Origin: Neorhizobium vignae
Lineage (GTDB): Bacteria > Pseudomonadota > Alphaproteobacteria > Rhizobiales > Rhizobiaceae
Length of the DNA: 64,000 nucleotides
Reading direction: 5' to 3'
Assembly (NCBI RefSeq): GCF_000732195.1
Contig: NZ_JNNU01000007.1
Location: forward strand, 283,727-347,726
The position numbers and the translations under genes are program-made. The notes beneath the pieces are model-generated. The model was not told where the DNA came from and made no database searches. It saw only the letters and a list, made by a program, of their open reading frames with translations. This document shows positions 16,640 through 25,702 of this stretch, in pieces (the first letter of the stretch is position 1; each line of letters opens with the position of its first letter).

Positions 16640-18058
16640 ATGAGCGATATCGGCGAGGATCACCGCCTGCGCACAAAGACCGACGATGCCGGTGACGACA
16701 TCTATTCCGAGGACGGCTCGATCCGCGCCGACTTCCTGGCCATGGTCGGGGCGGCGATCGCCGATCGCGACACGCTTTTCCTGCGCAGCCACGTGGCGCG
16801 CCTGCACGAATCGGAACTCGGCGACCTGCTCGAAGCCATCCTGCCCGACCAGCGCCACGCGCTCGTGCGGCTGCTCGGCGACGACTTCGACCTGACCGCG
16901 CTGACCGAAGTCGACGAAAACATCCGCATGGAGATCGTCGACCAGATGTCGAACGCGCAGATCGCGGCGGCGATCGGCGAACTCGATTCGGACGACGCGG
17001 TCTACATTCTCGAAGACCTCGACCACGAGGACCGGGAAGAGATTCTCGCGCAACTGCCGTTCACCGAGCGGGTGAGGCTGCGCCGCGCGCTCGACTATCC
17101 CGAACAGTCGGCCGGCCGCCGCATGCAGACGGAATTCGTCGCGGTGCCGCCGTTCTGGACCGTCGGCCAGACGATCGACTACATGCGCGACGAGGAGGAC
17201 CTGCCGGAGAGCTTTACCCAGATCTTCGTGATCGACCCGACCTTCAAGCTGCTCGGCGTGCTCGACCTCGACCGCATCCTGCGCGCCAAGCGGCAGGTGA
17301 AGATCGAGACGATCATGCGGGAGACGAACTACCCGATTCCGGCCGACATGGACCAGGAAGAGGCAGCCCGGCTCTTCGAGCAATACGACTTGCTCTCGGC
17401 CGCCGTCGTCGACGATAACGGCCGGCTGGTCGGCGTGCTGACCATCGACGACGTGGTCGACGTCATCCAGGAAGAGGCGGAGGAGGACATCATGCGCCTC
17501 TCCGGCGTCGGCGACGAAGAATTGTCCGACTCGGTCCGCGAAACCTCGCGGTCCCGCGTGCCGTGGCTGTTGGTCAATCTGTTCACCGCCTTCATTTCCG
17601 CGTCGGTGATCTCGCTGTTCGAAGCGACGATCGAGCAGGTGGTGGCGCTGGCCATCCTGATGCCGATCGTTGCCGGCATGGGCGGCAATGCCGGCTCGCA
17701 GACGATGACGGTGACGGTGAGGGCGCTTGCGACCCGCGATCTCGACATTCACAATGCCTGGCGCGTCGCGCGACGCGAGGCTGGCGTCGGCCTGATCAAT
17801 GGCGTGGTGATCGGCTGTCTCGTCGGCATGGTGGCCGGCCTGTGGTTCAACGATGTCCATATCGGCGGGCTGATCGCCACCGCCATGCTGATCAATATGT
17901 TTGCGGCCGCCATGGCCGGCATCATGATCCCGCTGCTGCTGGACCGGGCCGGGGCCGATCCGGCGGTATCGTCGGCGGTGTTCGTCACGGCGATTACCGA
18001 TACGACCGGTTTCTTCTCGTTTCTCGGTCTCGCGACCTGGTGGTTCATGGTCGGCTGA
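16640..18058 (+). CDS. mgtE: MgtE magnesium transporter
   Basis: A 472-residue MgtE. The cytoplasmic N domain comes first (about 30-150, with LHESELGDLLEAI and ALVRLLGDDFD). Two CBS domains follow (about 160-280, including ILRAKRQVKIETIM and LVGVLTIDDVVDVIQEE). The C-terminal half has five membrane helices with the pore signature PIVAGMGGNAGSQTMTV. It is a Mg2+ channel in the inner membrane that closes when internal Mg2+ binds the N and CBS domains. Length and layout are normal. Confidence 0.95.
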   Translation: MSDIGEDHRLRTKTDDAGDDIYSEDGSIRADFLAMVGAAIADRDTLFLRSHVARLHESELGDLLEAILPDQRHALVRLLGDDFDLTALTEVDENIRMEIVDQMSNAQIAAAIGELDSDDAVYILEDLDHEDREEILAQLPFTERVRLRRALDYPEQSAGRRMQTEFVAVPPFWTVGQTIDYMRDEEDLPESFTQIFVIDPTFKLLGVLDLDRILRAKRQVKIETIMRETNYPIPADMDQEEAARLFEQYDLLSAAVVDDNGRLVGVLTIDDVVDVIQEEAEEDIMRLSGVGDEELSDSVRETSRSRVPWLLVNLFTAFISASVISLFEATIEQVVALAILMPIVAGMGGNAGSQTMTVTVRALATRDLDIHNAWRVARREAGVGLINGVVIGCLVGMVAGLWFNDVHIGGLIATAMLINMFAAAMAGIMIPLLLDRAGADPAVSSAVFVTAITDTTGFFSFLGLATWWFMVG

Positions 18059-18067
18059 CCTCAAAAA

Positions 18068-18096
18068 TTGACTGTTACGTAAAAGTCAATTAGTTT
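18068..18096 (+). promoter_or_regulatory. MerR-type operator within the promoter of the MerR gene
   Basis: Positions 18068-18089 form a near-perfect 22-base palindrome: half-sites TTGACTGTTAC and GTAAAAGTCAA match at 10 of 11 positions, with TTACGTAA at the centre. The left end, TTGACT, can be the -35 box. TAGTTT 17 bases later (18091-18096) can be the -10 box. An operator placed between the two boxes is the usual MerR-family design, so self-regulation of the gene starting at 18116 is likely. Confidence 0.7.
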
Positions 18097-18115
18097 GACT
18101 GACGAGTAGCAGGAC

Positions 18116-18508
18116 ATGATCGTGAACAAATATTATAGCATTACGGAGCTGACGCGTGAATTCGGGGTCTCGACCCGCACGCTGCGCTTCTATGAGGACG
18201 AGGGGCTGATCCACCCCGAACGCCGGGGTCGCACGCGGCTTTTCCGGGCAACGGATCGCCGGCTGATCCAGGAAATCCTGCGCGGCCGCCGGATCGGCTT
18301 CACGATCGCCGAGATCCGCGAAATCATTCAGGTCTACAAGGAACCGCCGGGAGAGCTGGGGCAGCTCAAACTCCTGATGACGCGCCTCGACGAGAAGCGC
18401 AACGACCTGCGGCAGAAACGCAAGGATATCGACGACACGCTGAGCGAACTCGACAATGTCGAGGAAGCCTGCCTGACCCGGCTTGCCGAAATCGGCGTCG
18501 GGACCTGA
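18116..18508 (+). CDS. MerR family transcription regulator
   Basis: A 130-residue protein. The winged helix-turn-helix occupies residues 6-75 (YSITELTREFGVSTRTLRFY, then EDEGLIHPERRGRTRLF). A dimerising coiled coil follows (about 85-120), ending with a short tail holding one Cys (EEACLTRL). It lacks the Cys set of metal-sensing MerR proteins. The sequence resembles the regulators of acyl-CoA and branched-chain amino acid breakdown found in proteobacteria (LiuR type), but no such enzymes are nearby. A palindromic operator lies in its own promoter. Confidence 0.88.
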   Translation: MIVNKYYSITELTREFGVSTRTLRFYEDEGLIHPERRGRTRLFRATDRRLIQEILRGRRIGFTIAEIREIIQVYKEPPGELGQLKLLMTRLDEKRNDLRQKRKDIDDTLSELDNVEEACLTRLAEIGVGT

Positions 18509-18524
18509 TCTTCCACAAACCCGG

Positions 18525-19511
18525 CTATTGCGCCTCGATCGAGCATTGCTCGGCGAGCGACTGCACCCGCTCGTCCTGCGGCGCGATGGTGCCGGATTGC
18601 AGCTGCGTCATCAGCGACTGGGCGATGAGCTTGTCGGCCGTGCAGCCGCAGAATTTCTGGCAGAGACCGCGGTCGTTGCCCTGGCCGGTGCAGCCCGCTT
18701 CGCAGCTTCGGACATAGCCGATCCGCGGGTCGGGCGGGGGGGCGGGGTGCACGAGCGAGAAGAGATAGACGAGCGCGATCAGCACCGGTTGGTGGACGAG
18801 ATAGACGATCAGGCTGTGGCGGCCGGCTGTCGAGAGCAGGTTCGGCTGCGTCTGGACGGCGGCGAGCCTCGGCAGCCAGTTCCGCGATAGCGCGACCCGC
18901 GCGACCGCCACGCCGGCCAGCAGGGCGGCGATCCAGGGAAACAGCGGCACATAGTCGTTCGAGCGGGGCGGGATTTCGGCAAAGCCGAGCCAGCTCAGGT
19001 AACGGGCGTCGAACAGGGCCGAATCTAGGGCGCCGGGCACAAGGCTGTAGTCGACGATCATTGCTACAATGACCAGAACGACAATCGCGCCGGTCAGAAG
19101 TGGGGGCAGGCGCAGGAAGGCGAGGCCGATCAGGCTCGACAGCGCGATATTGTGCAGGATGCCGAAATAGATCCATTCGCCCGGAAAGGCGATCAGCGTC
19201 GCGATGCTGATCGCGAGCGCGGCACCCGCGACCATGGCGAAACGCTTCCAGAAGGATTGCCAGCGGATCGCCGGGAAATGCGCGAGAACGAGGCTGACGC
19301 CCGCCAGGAACAGGAAGGAGCTGGCGATGGCGCGAGCATAGACCTTGAAGACGCCCTGGGTCGCCGTGCCGGGATCGACATAGCCGAAAAATTCGAGATC
19401 CCAGGTGAAGTGATAGGTCGCCATGGCGATGAGCGCGACGCCGCGCAGCGTATCGATCAGCGTGATGCGGGGTCTCCGCGGGGCGTGATTTTCGGTTTCG
19501 GCACCAGTCAC
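18525..19511 (-). CDS. DUF1624 / heparan-alpha-glucosaminide N-acetyltransferase-like membrane protein
   Basis: A 328-residue inner-membrane protein with about eight hydrophobic segments. The first helix carries the DUF1624 signature ITLIDTLRGVALIAMATYHF, with WDLEFFGY next. Such proteins belong to the acyltransferase-3-like superfamily and may transfer acyl groups across the membrane. The last 60 residues are soluble and hold a Cys-rich stretch (RSCEAGCTGQGNDRGLCQKF, then CGC), which is unusual. The start is GTG behind GGAAAG, 23 bases after the DUF599 gene, so the two are probably one operon. Confidence 0.82.
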   Translation of the reverse strand: MTGAETENHAPRRPRITLIDTLRGVALIAMATYHFTWDLEFFGYVDPGTATQGVFKVYARAIASSFLFLAGVSLVLAHFPAIRWQSFWKRFAMVAGAALAISIATLIAFPGEWIYFGILHNIALSSLIGLAFLRLPPLLTGAIVVLVIVAMIVDYSLVPGALDSALFDARYLSWLGFAEIPPRSNDYVPLFPWIAALLAGVAVARVALSRNWLPRLAAVQTQPNLLSTAGRHSLIVYLVHQPVLIALVYLFSLVHPAPPPDPRIGYVRSCEAGCTGQGNDRGLCQKFCGCTADKLIAQSLMTQLQSGTIAPQDERVQSLAEQCSIEAQ

Positions 19512-19534
19512 TGCTTGTCTTTCCGGATTAAATG

Positions 19535-20233
19535 TCAGGGCGTCCCGCGGTCCATGATCGCCAGCCTGGCCTCGGAGAAATACTGGCGGCGGGTGAGCAC
19601 GACGACCACGACAAGGGTCATCGCGATGAACATATAGGGCCCGATGAACCAACCGAGATAGCCGACCGATAAAAACAGTGCCCGCAGGCCGGAATTGAAA
19701 TGACCGGCCGCGATCGTGTTCATCCGCACCACCTGATCGGCGGCACGTTCGGCAGCAGCGCGGTCGGCATGGGTGTCGTGCATCATCGGCAGGGCGCCGA
19801 AAAGAATGGTGCAGTAGTTGAACAGCCGGTAGGACCAGCCGAACTTGAAGAAGGAATACCCGAACAGGAAGGTGAGGCCGGCCACCTTGAGTTCGAAGGC
19901 CGTGCGGCCGCCGTAAGCGACGAAGGGCAGGTCGCGGAAGACCGCTTCCACCTGTTCGGTGGCGCCCAGCAGCGCGAAACAGCCGCCGATCGCGAAGATC
20001 GACGTCGAGGCGAAGAAGGCGGTGCCGTTCTGCAGACCCGCCAAAATCTGAGTATCGATCATCTTCAGGTCGCGGCGGAGCGAGTTGTAGATCCAGTCCT
20101 TCCGCCGTTCTGCCATCGCCCGGTTGAGGCTGGCGCGCGGAAACAGCCGTGAGCCGGCGCCGGCGGTGACCCAGGAATAAAGGGCCCAAAGCACGGCAAA
20201 GAGGGCAAGCGCAACATAATCAGCGTTCGTCAT
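19535..20233 (-). CDS. DUF599 family membrane protein
   Basis: A 232-residue protein with an N-terminal helix (YVALALFAVLWALYSWV) and several more membrane segments. Family features include RRDLKMIDTQILAGLQNGTAFFAS (read across the second helix) and the central FGYSFFKFGWSYRLFNYC. No function has been shown for DUF599. The ATG at MTNADY is taken as the start; a GTG three codons earlier is possible. The DUF1624-type gene follows closely downstream. Confidence 0.85.
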   Translation of the reverse strand: MTNADYVALALFAVLWALYSWVTAGAGSRLFPRASLNRAMAERRKDWIYNSLRRDLKMIDTQILAGLQNGTAFFASTSIFAIGGCFALLGATEQVEAVFRDLPFVAYGGRTAFELKVAGLTFLFGYSFFKFGWSYRLFNYCTILFGALPMMHDTHADRAAAERAADQVVRMNTIAAGHFNSGLRALFLSVGYLGWFIGPYMFIAMTLVVVVVLTRRQYFSEARLAIMDRGTP

Positions 20234-20476
20234 AGGCCTCACCGTCGGAATCGGTCTTGATCCGTCCCGTCATGCTTTGTTTCGGTTTCGGCGGCAAGCC
20301 TCCTGCATCCGGAAGGGAACTATTAGGGCTGGGCAGGCGTTGCGAGCATGACCAGCCTGGATCTCCGCCATGTTTCCGCCATTTTTGGATTGCGCAGGCG
20401 GCGGGATTTTAATAGATCATTAGCCATGACGACCCGGAGCGGACGTTAATCAATGCGGCAAGAACCTGGAGACGAC

Positions 20477-20578
20477 ATGGAAGATACCGTTCAGAAGTCC
20501 TGCTGGGGCGTGACCTTCAAGGCGCTGGTAGGATTTGCAGGTGCCTTGGCCCTCGCGTATCTTTTCGGCGCTATCTGA
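20477..20578 (+). CDS. small membrane protein, 33 aa
   Basis: An ATG behind GGAG opens a 33-codon frame. The product starts MEDTVQKSCWG, has one hydrophobic helix (about residues 13-32, VTFKALVGFAGALALAYLFG) and ends at AI. The clean ribosome site, the charged head and the single helix look like a real small membrane protein rather than chance. It stands alone between the reverse DUF599 gene and sdaA. Function unknown. Confidence 0.55.
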   Translation: MEDTVQKSCWGVTFKALVGFAGALALAYLFGAI

Positions 20579-20745
20579 CCGTCTCAGTGAAATTCCAGAA
20601 TTTCGGTCCTCGGCGTGGTATTCGTACCGCGCCGTTTCTATTTAAGACCATGTCGCGGCCGGTTCACCGGATGTCGGGCAACCGCCGAGACACGGCGGCG
20701 GTCTGACATAGGCTTGCCCATCCTAGTATCACCGCACGGATTCCC

Positions 20746-22146
20746 ATGTTCCTGTCCGTTTTCGACGTTTTCAAGATTGGTATCGGTCCGTCGAGCTCCC
20801 ACACGATGGGACCGATGTCGGCCGCCAACCGCTTCCTGGATCTCATTCTGTCCAACGACTGGCCGCGGCCGACCGGCGCGCATGTCGCGGCCCTGAAGGT
20901 GAGCCTGCACGGTTCGCTAGCGTTCACCGGGATCGGTCACGGAACGGGCAGGGCGGTCATACTGGGCCTGGTCGGCGAGGAGCCGCACTCCGTCAATCCC
21001 GACAGGATGGACGAGATCATCAGCGAAGTGGAGCGCAGCGGCCGCGTCGCCCCGCCCGGCCATCCGGCTTACGAATTCCAGCCGCGGACCGACCTGATCT
21101 TCGACAAGAAGCAGCCCTTGCCGGGCCATGCCAACGGCATGAGTTTTTCCGCCCTGGACCGCGACGGCCGGCTTCTCCTGAAACGCATCTACTATTCGAT
21201 CGGCGGCGGTTTCGTGGTGACCGATACCGAGCTGGAGGCCATGCGTACGCCTAGGAAATCGGCAGGCGATGCGCGTATTCCCTATCCCTTCGCCTCCGCC
21301 AGGCAGATGCTCGACATGGCACGCGGTTCGGGCCTGACGATCGCGCAGATGAAGCGCGCCAACGAGGAAACGAAGATGAGCTCCGCCGAACTCGATGCCG
21401 GTCTCGACCGCATCTGGGAAGCGATGTCGAGCTGTATCGACCGCGGCCTCAAGGTCGACGGGATCATGCCCGGCGGGCTGAAGGTGAAGCGCCGCGCGAA
21501 GTCGATCCACGACAAGCTGAACGAGGAATGGCGCAGCAACCGCTTGAACCCGTTGCTCGCCAACGACTGGCTGAGCGTCTATGCGATGGCGGTCAACGAG
21601 GAGAATGCCGGCGGCGGGCGGGTGGTGACGGCACCGACCAACGGCGCCGCGGGCGTCATCCCGGCGACGGTACGCTATTACCTGCATTTCCACGAGGACG
21701 CGACCCAGGCCGACGTCCACAACTTCCTGCTGACGGCCGCTGCCATCGGCGGCATCATCAAGCACAATGCCTCGATCTCGGGCGCCGAAGTCGGCTGTCA
21801 GGGCGAAGTGGGCTCGGCCGCCGCCATGGCTGCGGCAGGCCTTGCGGCTGTCATGGGCGGCTCGCCGGAGCAGATCGAGAACGCCGCCGAGATCGCGCTG
21901 GAACACCATCTCGGCATGACCTGCGATCCGATCGCGGGCCTCGTGCAGGTGCCCTGCATCGAGCGCAACGCGCTCGGGGCCGTCAAGGCGGTCACGGCCG
22001 CGTCGCTCGCCATCAAGGGCGACGGAACGCATTTCGTGCCGCTCGACGCCTGTATCGAGACCATGCGCCAGACCGGCAACGACATGAGCGAGAAATACAA
22101 GGAAACCTCGACCGGCGGCCTCGCCGTCAACGTCGTCGAGTGCTGA
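20746..22146 (+). CDS. sdaA: L-serine ammonia-lyase (iron-sulphur type, single chain)
   Basis: A 466-residue L-serine dehydratase that turns serine into pyruvate and ammonia. The N-terminal beta domain opens with [19 protein letters not shown], the substrate-binding SSSHT motif. The catalytic alpha domain holds [13 protein letters not shown] and the three Cys ligands of the 4Fe-4S cluster: one in GCQGEVGSA and two in [17 protein letters not shown]. Length matches the one-chain proteobacterial enzyme. No serine regulator gene is adjacent. Confidence 0.95.
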   Translation: MFLSVFDVFKIGIGPSSSHTMGPMSAANRFLDLILSNDWPRPTGAHVAALKVSLHGSLAFTGIGHGTGRAVILGLVGEEPHSVNPDRMDEIISEVERSGRVAPPGHPAYEFQPRTDLIFDKKQPLPGHANGMSFSALDRDGRLLLKRIYYSIGGGFVVTDTELEAMRTPRKSAGDARIPYPFASARQMLDMARGSGLTIAQMKRANEETKMSSAELDAGLDRIWEAMSSCIDRGLKVDGIMPGGLKVKRRAKSIHDKLNEEWRSNRLNPLLANDWLSVYAMAVNEENAGGGRVVTAPTNGAAGVIPATVRYYLHFHEDATQADVHNFLLTAAAIGGIIKHNASISGAEVGCQGEVGSAAAMAAAGLAAVMGGSPEQIENAAEIALEHHLGMTCDPIAGLVQVPCIERNALGAVKAVTAASLAIKGDGTHFVPLDACIETMRQTGNDMSEKYKETSTGGLAVNVVEC

Positions 22147-22215
22147 ACCGTCCGCGCTGTGGAGTGAACCGAGCAAACGCTTGACCTCACGTGCGGATGG
22201 GTCTTCAACAAAACC

Positions 22216-22653
22216 ATGGCTCTACATCTCATCAAACTCTGCGTCGGCGCCGATTCGATCCAGGATCTCCAGGACTGGGTCGCCGAGCGGTCGCTCAATG
22301 CGATGGCTGCCGGCCTCGAGCCGCACAGCATCCATACGACCCGCATGGTGCCGAAGCGCATGGAGGAACTGCTCGACGACGGATCGCTCTACTGGGTGAT
22401 CAAGGGGCAGGTGATGGCGCGGCAGAAGCTGCTCGACATCCGCACCGTCACCGGCGGCGACGGCATCCAGCGCTGCCAGCTGGTGCTCGGGCCGGAGGTC
22501 ATCGAGACTGCGCCGCAGCCGAAGCGACCCTTCCAGGGATGGCGGTATCTGAAAAACGAGGAAGCGCCGCGCGACCTCGGTAAACTGGGCGAGGACGTTG
22601 CGGCGCTTCCGGAAGATCTGCGGCGAGAACTCGCCGATCTTGGACTTCTATAA
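22216..22653 (+). CDS. DUF1489 family protein
   Basis: A 145-residue cytoplasmic protein with the DUF1489 pattern: LHLIKLCVGADSIQDLQDWV near the start, HTTRMVPKR, GSLYWVIKGQV, and the C-terminal RPFQGWRYL. The family is almost restricted to Alphaproteobacteria and has no assigned function. It lies 69 bases after sdaA in the same direction. Confidence 0.88.
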   Translation: MALHLIKLCVGADSIQDLQDWVAERSLNAMAAGLEPHSIHTTRMVPKRMEELLDDGSLYWVIKGQVMARQKLLDIRTVTGGDGIQRCQLVLGPEVIETAPQPKRPFQGWRYLKNEEAPRDLGKLGEDVAALPEDLRRELADLGLL

Positions 22654-22660
22654 CGGCAAG

Positions 22661-22700
22661 GCTTGGCTGATCCGCTCTGCTCGATCCTGATCAGCGAAGC
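22661..22700. terminator. inverted repeat between convergent genes
   Basis: GCTTGGCTGATC and GATCAGCGAAGC pair with a single central mismatch around a 16-base loop. The repeat sits between the stop of the DUF1489 gene and the stop of the 89-residue reverse gene, slightly overlapping the latter. No T-run follows, so its role as a two-way terminator is only probable. Confidence 0.45.
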
Positions 22701-22960
22701 TTGATGCGAACCGGCGCACGGCCGGCGCGGATGCCGATATGCAGGTGGACATTGGCTTCCGGCTGGGAGTGACGCCAGGCGCGGGCGCCATGGCTGAGCA
22801 GCATGGAAACCAGGTCGCGGGTCTTTTCCTTGGAGCGGTTCAAGCCGAGACCGGCAAGCCGCATGGCCGCCTCGTGAAGCGGGTTGAGGGCGACGCCCTT
22901 CGCTCTGGACTTCTGCGCCGGCCTGAAGGCCAGTTCTGCGCTGTTTTCATTCATTGCCAT
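22691..22960 (-). CDS. conserved hypothetical protein, 89 aa
   Basis: A small basic soluble protein with no recognised domain. The middle (NPLHEAAMRLAGLGL, then RDLVSMLLSHGARAW) looks helical, and the C-terminal third (ANVHLHIGIRAGRAPVRIKL) looks like strands. The start ATG lies behind GGGG; a second ATG two codons later is equally possible. It converges on the DUF1489 gene. The frame has coding-like composition, but confidence is moderate. Confidence 0.6.
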   Translation of the reverse strand: MAMNENSAELAFRPAQKSRAKGVALNPLHEAAMRLAGLGLNRSKEKTRDLVSMLLSHGARAWRHSQPEANVHLHIGIRAGRAPVRIKLR

Positions 22961-23046
22961 CGGAAACCCCGTCTACGCGTTACTTTCGAGATCCCTCCGC
23001 GCCGAAAACCCGGCGCGGGTATTTCCTTGATCGCCGCCGGCGACGC

Positions 23047-24600
23047 TCACTGAAGCGACGCCCAGCAGCTGATGCCCTTCTTCTTCAGCACGTTGCAGGC
23101 ATCGATGGCCGTCTTCTGGTCGTCGAAGCCGCCGAAGCGGGCACGGTAGATCTGTTCGCCATTGTTGCTGAAGGCGACGGTGAAGGGTTTGGCGGAACGC
23201 AATACCTTGCCGCCTTTATCCTGCGCATTCTGCAGGAGATCCTGAGCTTGCTTCTGGTTCGGCGATGCGCCGATCTGAATGACCCAGCCGTTCGACGCCA
23301 TCGACGCCTCGGACGAGGGCTTCGCGGATGTCGCGGAGACGGAGGCCTTAGTGGAAGCGGTCGTCACCTCATCGACGGAAGAACGGGCCGCCCGGTGCGC
23401 CACGGCCACCTCGGCCTTGGCCGGCATATATTCCGGAGCCGGCGTCGGGACGGCGGAGACGCCGGCCATTGCCGAGTTCATCGCCTGGGTGATGACCTTC
23501 TTCTGTTCCGGCTCCGCTGCATAGGCCGATGCGGCTGCAGCCTGCTGCTCGGCATAACGGGCGCCCGGCAGGGGACCGCTCGGCGGCAGGTCGAGGGCGG
23601 CCATCTGGCGCGCGTCGGACTGGGATGCTGTAACCGGCGCAACGGACCTGACCGGCACGGACGGCGCGGGCGCAGCCGGGGCCACCTGGGCGATCAGGTT
23701 GCTGCTGCCGCCACGAGACGCCTCCGGAAGATACTCCGCGACCAGCTTGCGCATCGTCGCGTCTCGGGCAGCGCTGGAGCGGCCGCCGAGCACGACGGCG
23801 ACGATCGAACGTCCGTCGAGCTGGGCCGAGGTTGCAAGATTGCTGCCGGCGGCGCGGGTGTAACCGGTCTTGATGCCGTCGACGCCCTTGACGTTGCCGA
23901 CGAGGCGATTGTGATTGCCGATCGTCTGCTTGCCAAAATTGAAGCTGCGGATCGCGAAGTAGCCGTAATACTGCGGGAAGTGCTGGCGCAGGGCCATGCC
24001 GAGACGGGCCTGATCGCGCGCCGTCGTCATCTGCGCCGTGTTCGGCAGGCCGTTGGCGTTGCGATAGGTGGTGCGGGTCATGCCGAGCGCACGCGCCTTG
24101 CCGGTCATCAACGATGCAAAGCGCTCTTCGGAGCCGCCGATGAATTCACCGAGAGCGGTGGCGATGTCGTTGGCGGAGCGTGTGACGAGTGCGCGGATGG
24201 CCTGATCGACCGAGACGGAGCCGCCGGCACGAACGCCGAGCTTGGAGGGCGGCTCGGATGCGGCATGAGCGGAGACCGGGACTTGCGTGTCGAGACTGAT
24301 CCGGCCAGCTTCAAGCGCTTCGAAAGTCAGGTAGAGCGTCATCATCTTGGTAAGCGACGCGGGATAACGCAGGCCATCCGGATCCTCGGAATAGAGAACC
24401 TTGCCGGTCTTGGCGTCGACCACGATACCGGCGTATTTCGGACCGGCGGCAGCCGGCGTCGAGAATATCGAAATCGCCACAGCCAATGTGAAGAGAAATC
24501 CGAGGAAACGTCCCGGAACCGTCGCATCGCCCTTGGAAGGGAATGCAGAGAACATTTTTTTCGACACTGCCGCACTCATCGCTTGCATCAAGTTAGTCAT
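23047..24600 (-). CDS. D-alanyl-D-alanine carboxypeptidase with C-terminal SPOR domain
   Basis: A 517-residue exported penicillin-binding protein of the S11 family. A signal or anchor helix lies at about residues 30-50. The active-site triad is visible: YPASLTKMMT (SxxK), RSANDIATALGE (SxN) and VDGIKTGYTRAAG (KTG). A long Ala/Pro/Ser-rich linker follows, then a SPOR domain (from NGWVIQIGASPNQKQAQDLL to the end). SPOR domains bind denuded glycan strands at division sites, so this enzyme probably trims peptidoglycan side chains at the septum. The start at MTNLMQAM is likely; other Met codons lie close by. Confidence 0.92.
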   Translation of the reverse strand: MTNLMQAMSAAVSKKMFSAFPSKGDATVPGRFLGFLFTLAVAISIFSTPAAAGPKYAGIVVDAKTGKVLYSEDPDGLRYPASLTKMMTLYLTFEALEAGRISLDTQVPVSAHAASEPPSKLGVRAGGSVSVDQAIRALVTRSANDIATALGEFIGGSEERFASLMTGKARALGMTRTTYRNANGLPNTAQMTTARDQARLGMALRQHFPQYYGYFAIRSFNFGKQTIGNHNRLVGNVKGVDGIKTGYTRAAGSNLATSAQLDGRSIVAVVLGGRSSAARDATMRKLVAEYLPEASRGGSSNLIAQVAPAAPAPSVPVRSVAPVTASQSDARQMAALDLPPSGPLPGARYAEQQAAAASAYAAEPEQKKVITQAMNSAMAGVSAVPTPAPEYMPAKAEVAVAHRAARSSVDEVTTASTKASVSATSAKPSSEASMASNGWVIQIGASPNQKQAQDLLQNAQDKGGKVLRSAKPFTVAFSNNGEQIYRARFGGFDDQKTAIDACNVLKKKGISCWASLQ

Positions 24601-24743
24601 ATCCGGACGCGCCCCCGCCACGACCGTTACCCGTCAATCTAGGGGATTAGCGTTACCAAGAGGTTTATGATGAACAGCAGCTTGCTTAGATATGCTGCAT
24701 TTTAGACATCAACTCAGGCTTGGATCCGACCGTCCGTGGCGGC

Positions 24744-25478
24744 TTATTTCGCCAACCGGTTTTGGACAAAGAGGCGAACTGCGGCATCAATATGTTGCCA
24801 ATCCCTCAAAAGCGCGCTGGAGAAGCGATAAAGTATCGTCAGGTCCTGTCCGATGTGGATATCTCTCTGGCAGTCGCCGCCGGTCGCCTTTTCGCCGGTG
24901 GCCGGCAGCACGCAGCGCACGACGTAATCCGGCGCACCGGCGACCCGTCCCGTCAGGACGATTTCGCTGCCATAGCCCGAGTCCCCGCGCAGCCGGTGTA
25001 GCGTCAATCCGAAGGCCGCCTGCTGCGGCTCGCCGTCGAACAGTTTGGAGTATATCGGCTCCAGCCGGCCGGACATGTCGCGCGACATGGTGCTCTGGGA
25101 TAGTTGCAGGAAAATCAATGAGGAAGACTGGGCGACATCATCGAATCGCGACCGCAGGCCGGCGCTGTAACCTTCGAACTCCGGCCATGTGAGATAGAGG
25201 TCGACGCGCTCGGCGATACCGGCCCGGCGCTGGTCGCGGAAGCGAATCGTGTTGGCCGGAAGCTTGATCTCGTCCTGGCCGATCCGGATCAGGAATTCCT
25301 CGGTGCTGTCGGTATGGCCGGCAAGCGCGATACGCTGGCCGAACCAATGCCCACTGATGCTGATCACCGCCGTCAACAGAGCAAGGACGGCGATGACGAC
25401 AGTCAGCCGACAGACGAAGCGGTTGGACAGGAGAGGTGCTTCTTCTGCAGCCGAGAGGTTCCGGGTCGGACCTGCCAT
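24744..25478 (-). CDS. membrane-anchored hypothetical protein
   Basis: A 244-residue protein with one N-terminal membrane helix (about residues 22-46, VCRLTVVIAVLALLTAVISI) and a large domain after it that should face the periplasm. The domain contains IKLPANTIRFRDQRR and several tyrosine-rich stretches. No known family was recognised. The ATG follows GGAG. It lies upstream of the carboxypeptidase gene on the same strand, about 140 bases away, so a joint transcript is possible but not shown. Confidence 0.78.
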   Translation of the reverse strand: MAGPTRNLSAAEEAPLLSNRFVCRLTVVIAVLALLTAVISISGHWFGQRIALAGHTDSTEEFLIRIGQDEIKLPANTIRFRDQRRAGIAERVDLYLTWPEFEGYSAGLRSRFDDVAQSSSLIFLQLSQSTMSRDMSGRLEPIYSKLFDGEPQQAAFGLTLHRLRGDSGYGSEIVLTGRVAGAPDYVVRCVLPATGEKATGGDCQRDIHIGQDLTILYRFSSALLRDWQHIDAAVRLFVQNRLAK

Positions 25479-25702
25479 GACGTGCGCTCCATGTTCTCAT
25501 CCGAGAGGGAATTCGCCAGCGCCGGAACGGAACAGGAATACGGGAAGAGGCCAAGCGATCGATCGCAGTCTGGATCGTTATGATTAACGCTTCGTAAAGC
25601 AAATCAAATTCGGGACAGTTCGGGCGCTCGCTCGCTGATGTGCGGTCGTGCCCTTGACCGCGGCCCGGATCGCCGCGGTCTCCTTGTCGATAGGCAGATT
25701 GA

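Noticed and set aside
16568..18064. Long reverse frame opposite mgtE
   Set aside because: mgtE on the forward strand is unmistakable and the reverse product has the composition of an antisense shadow.
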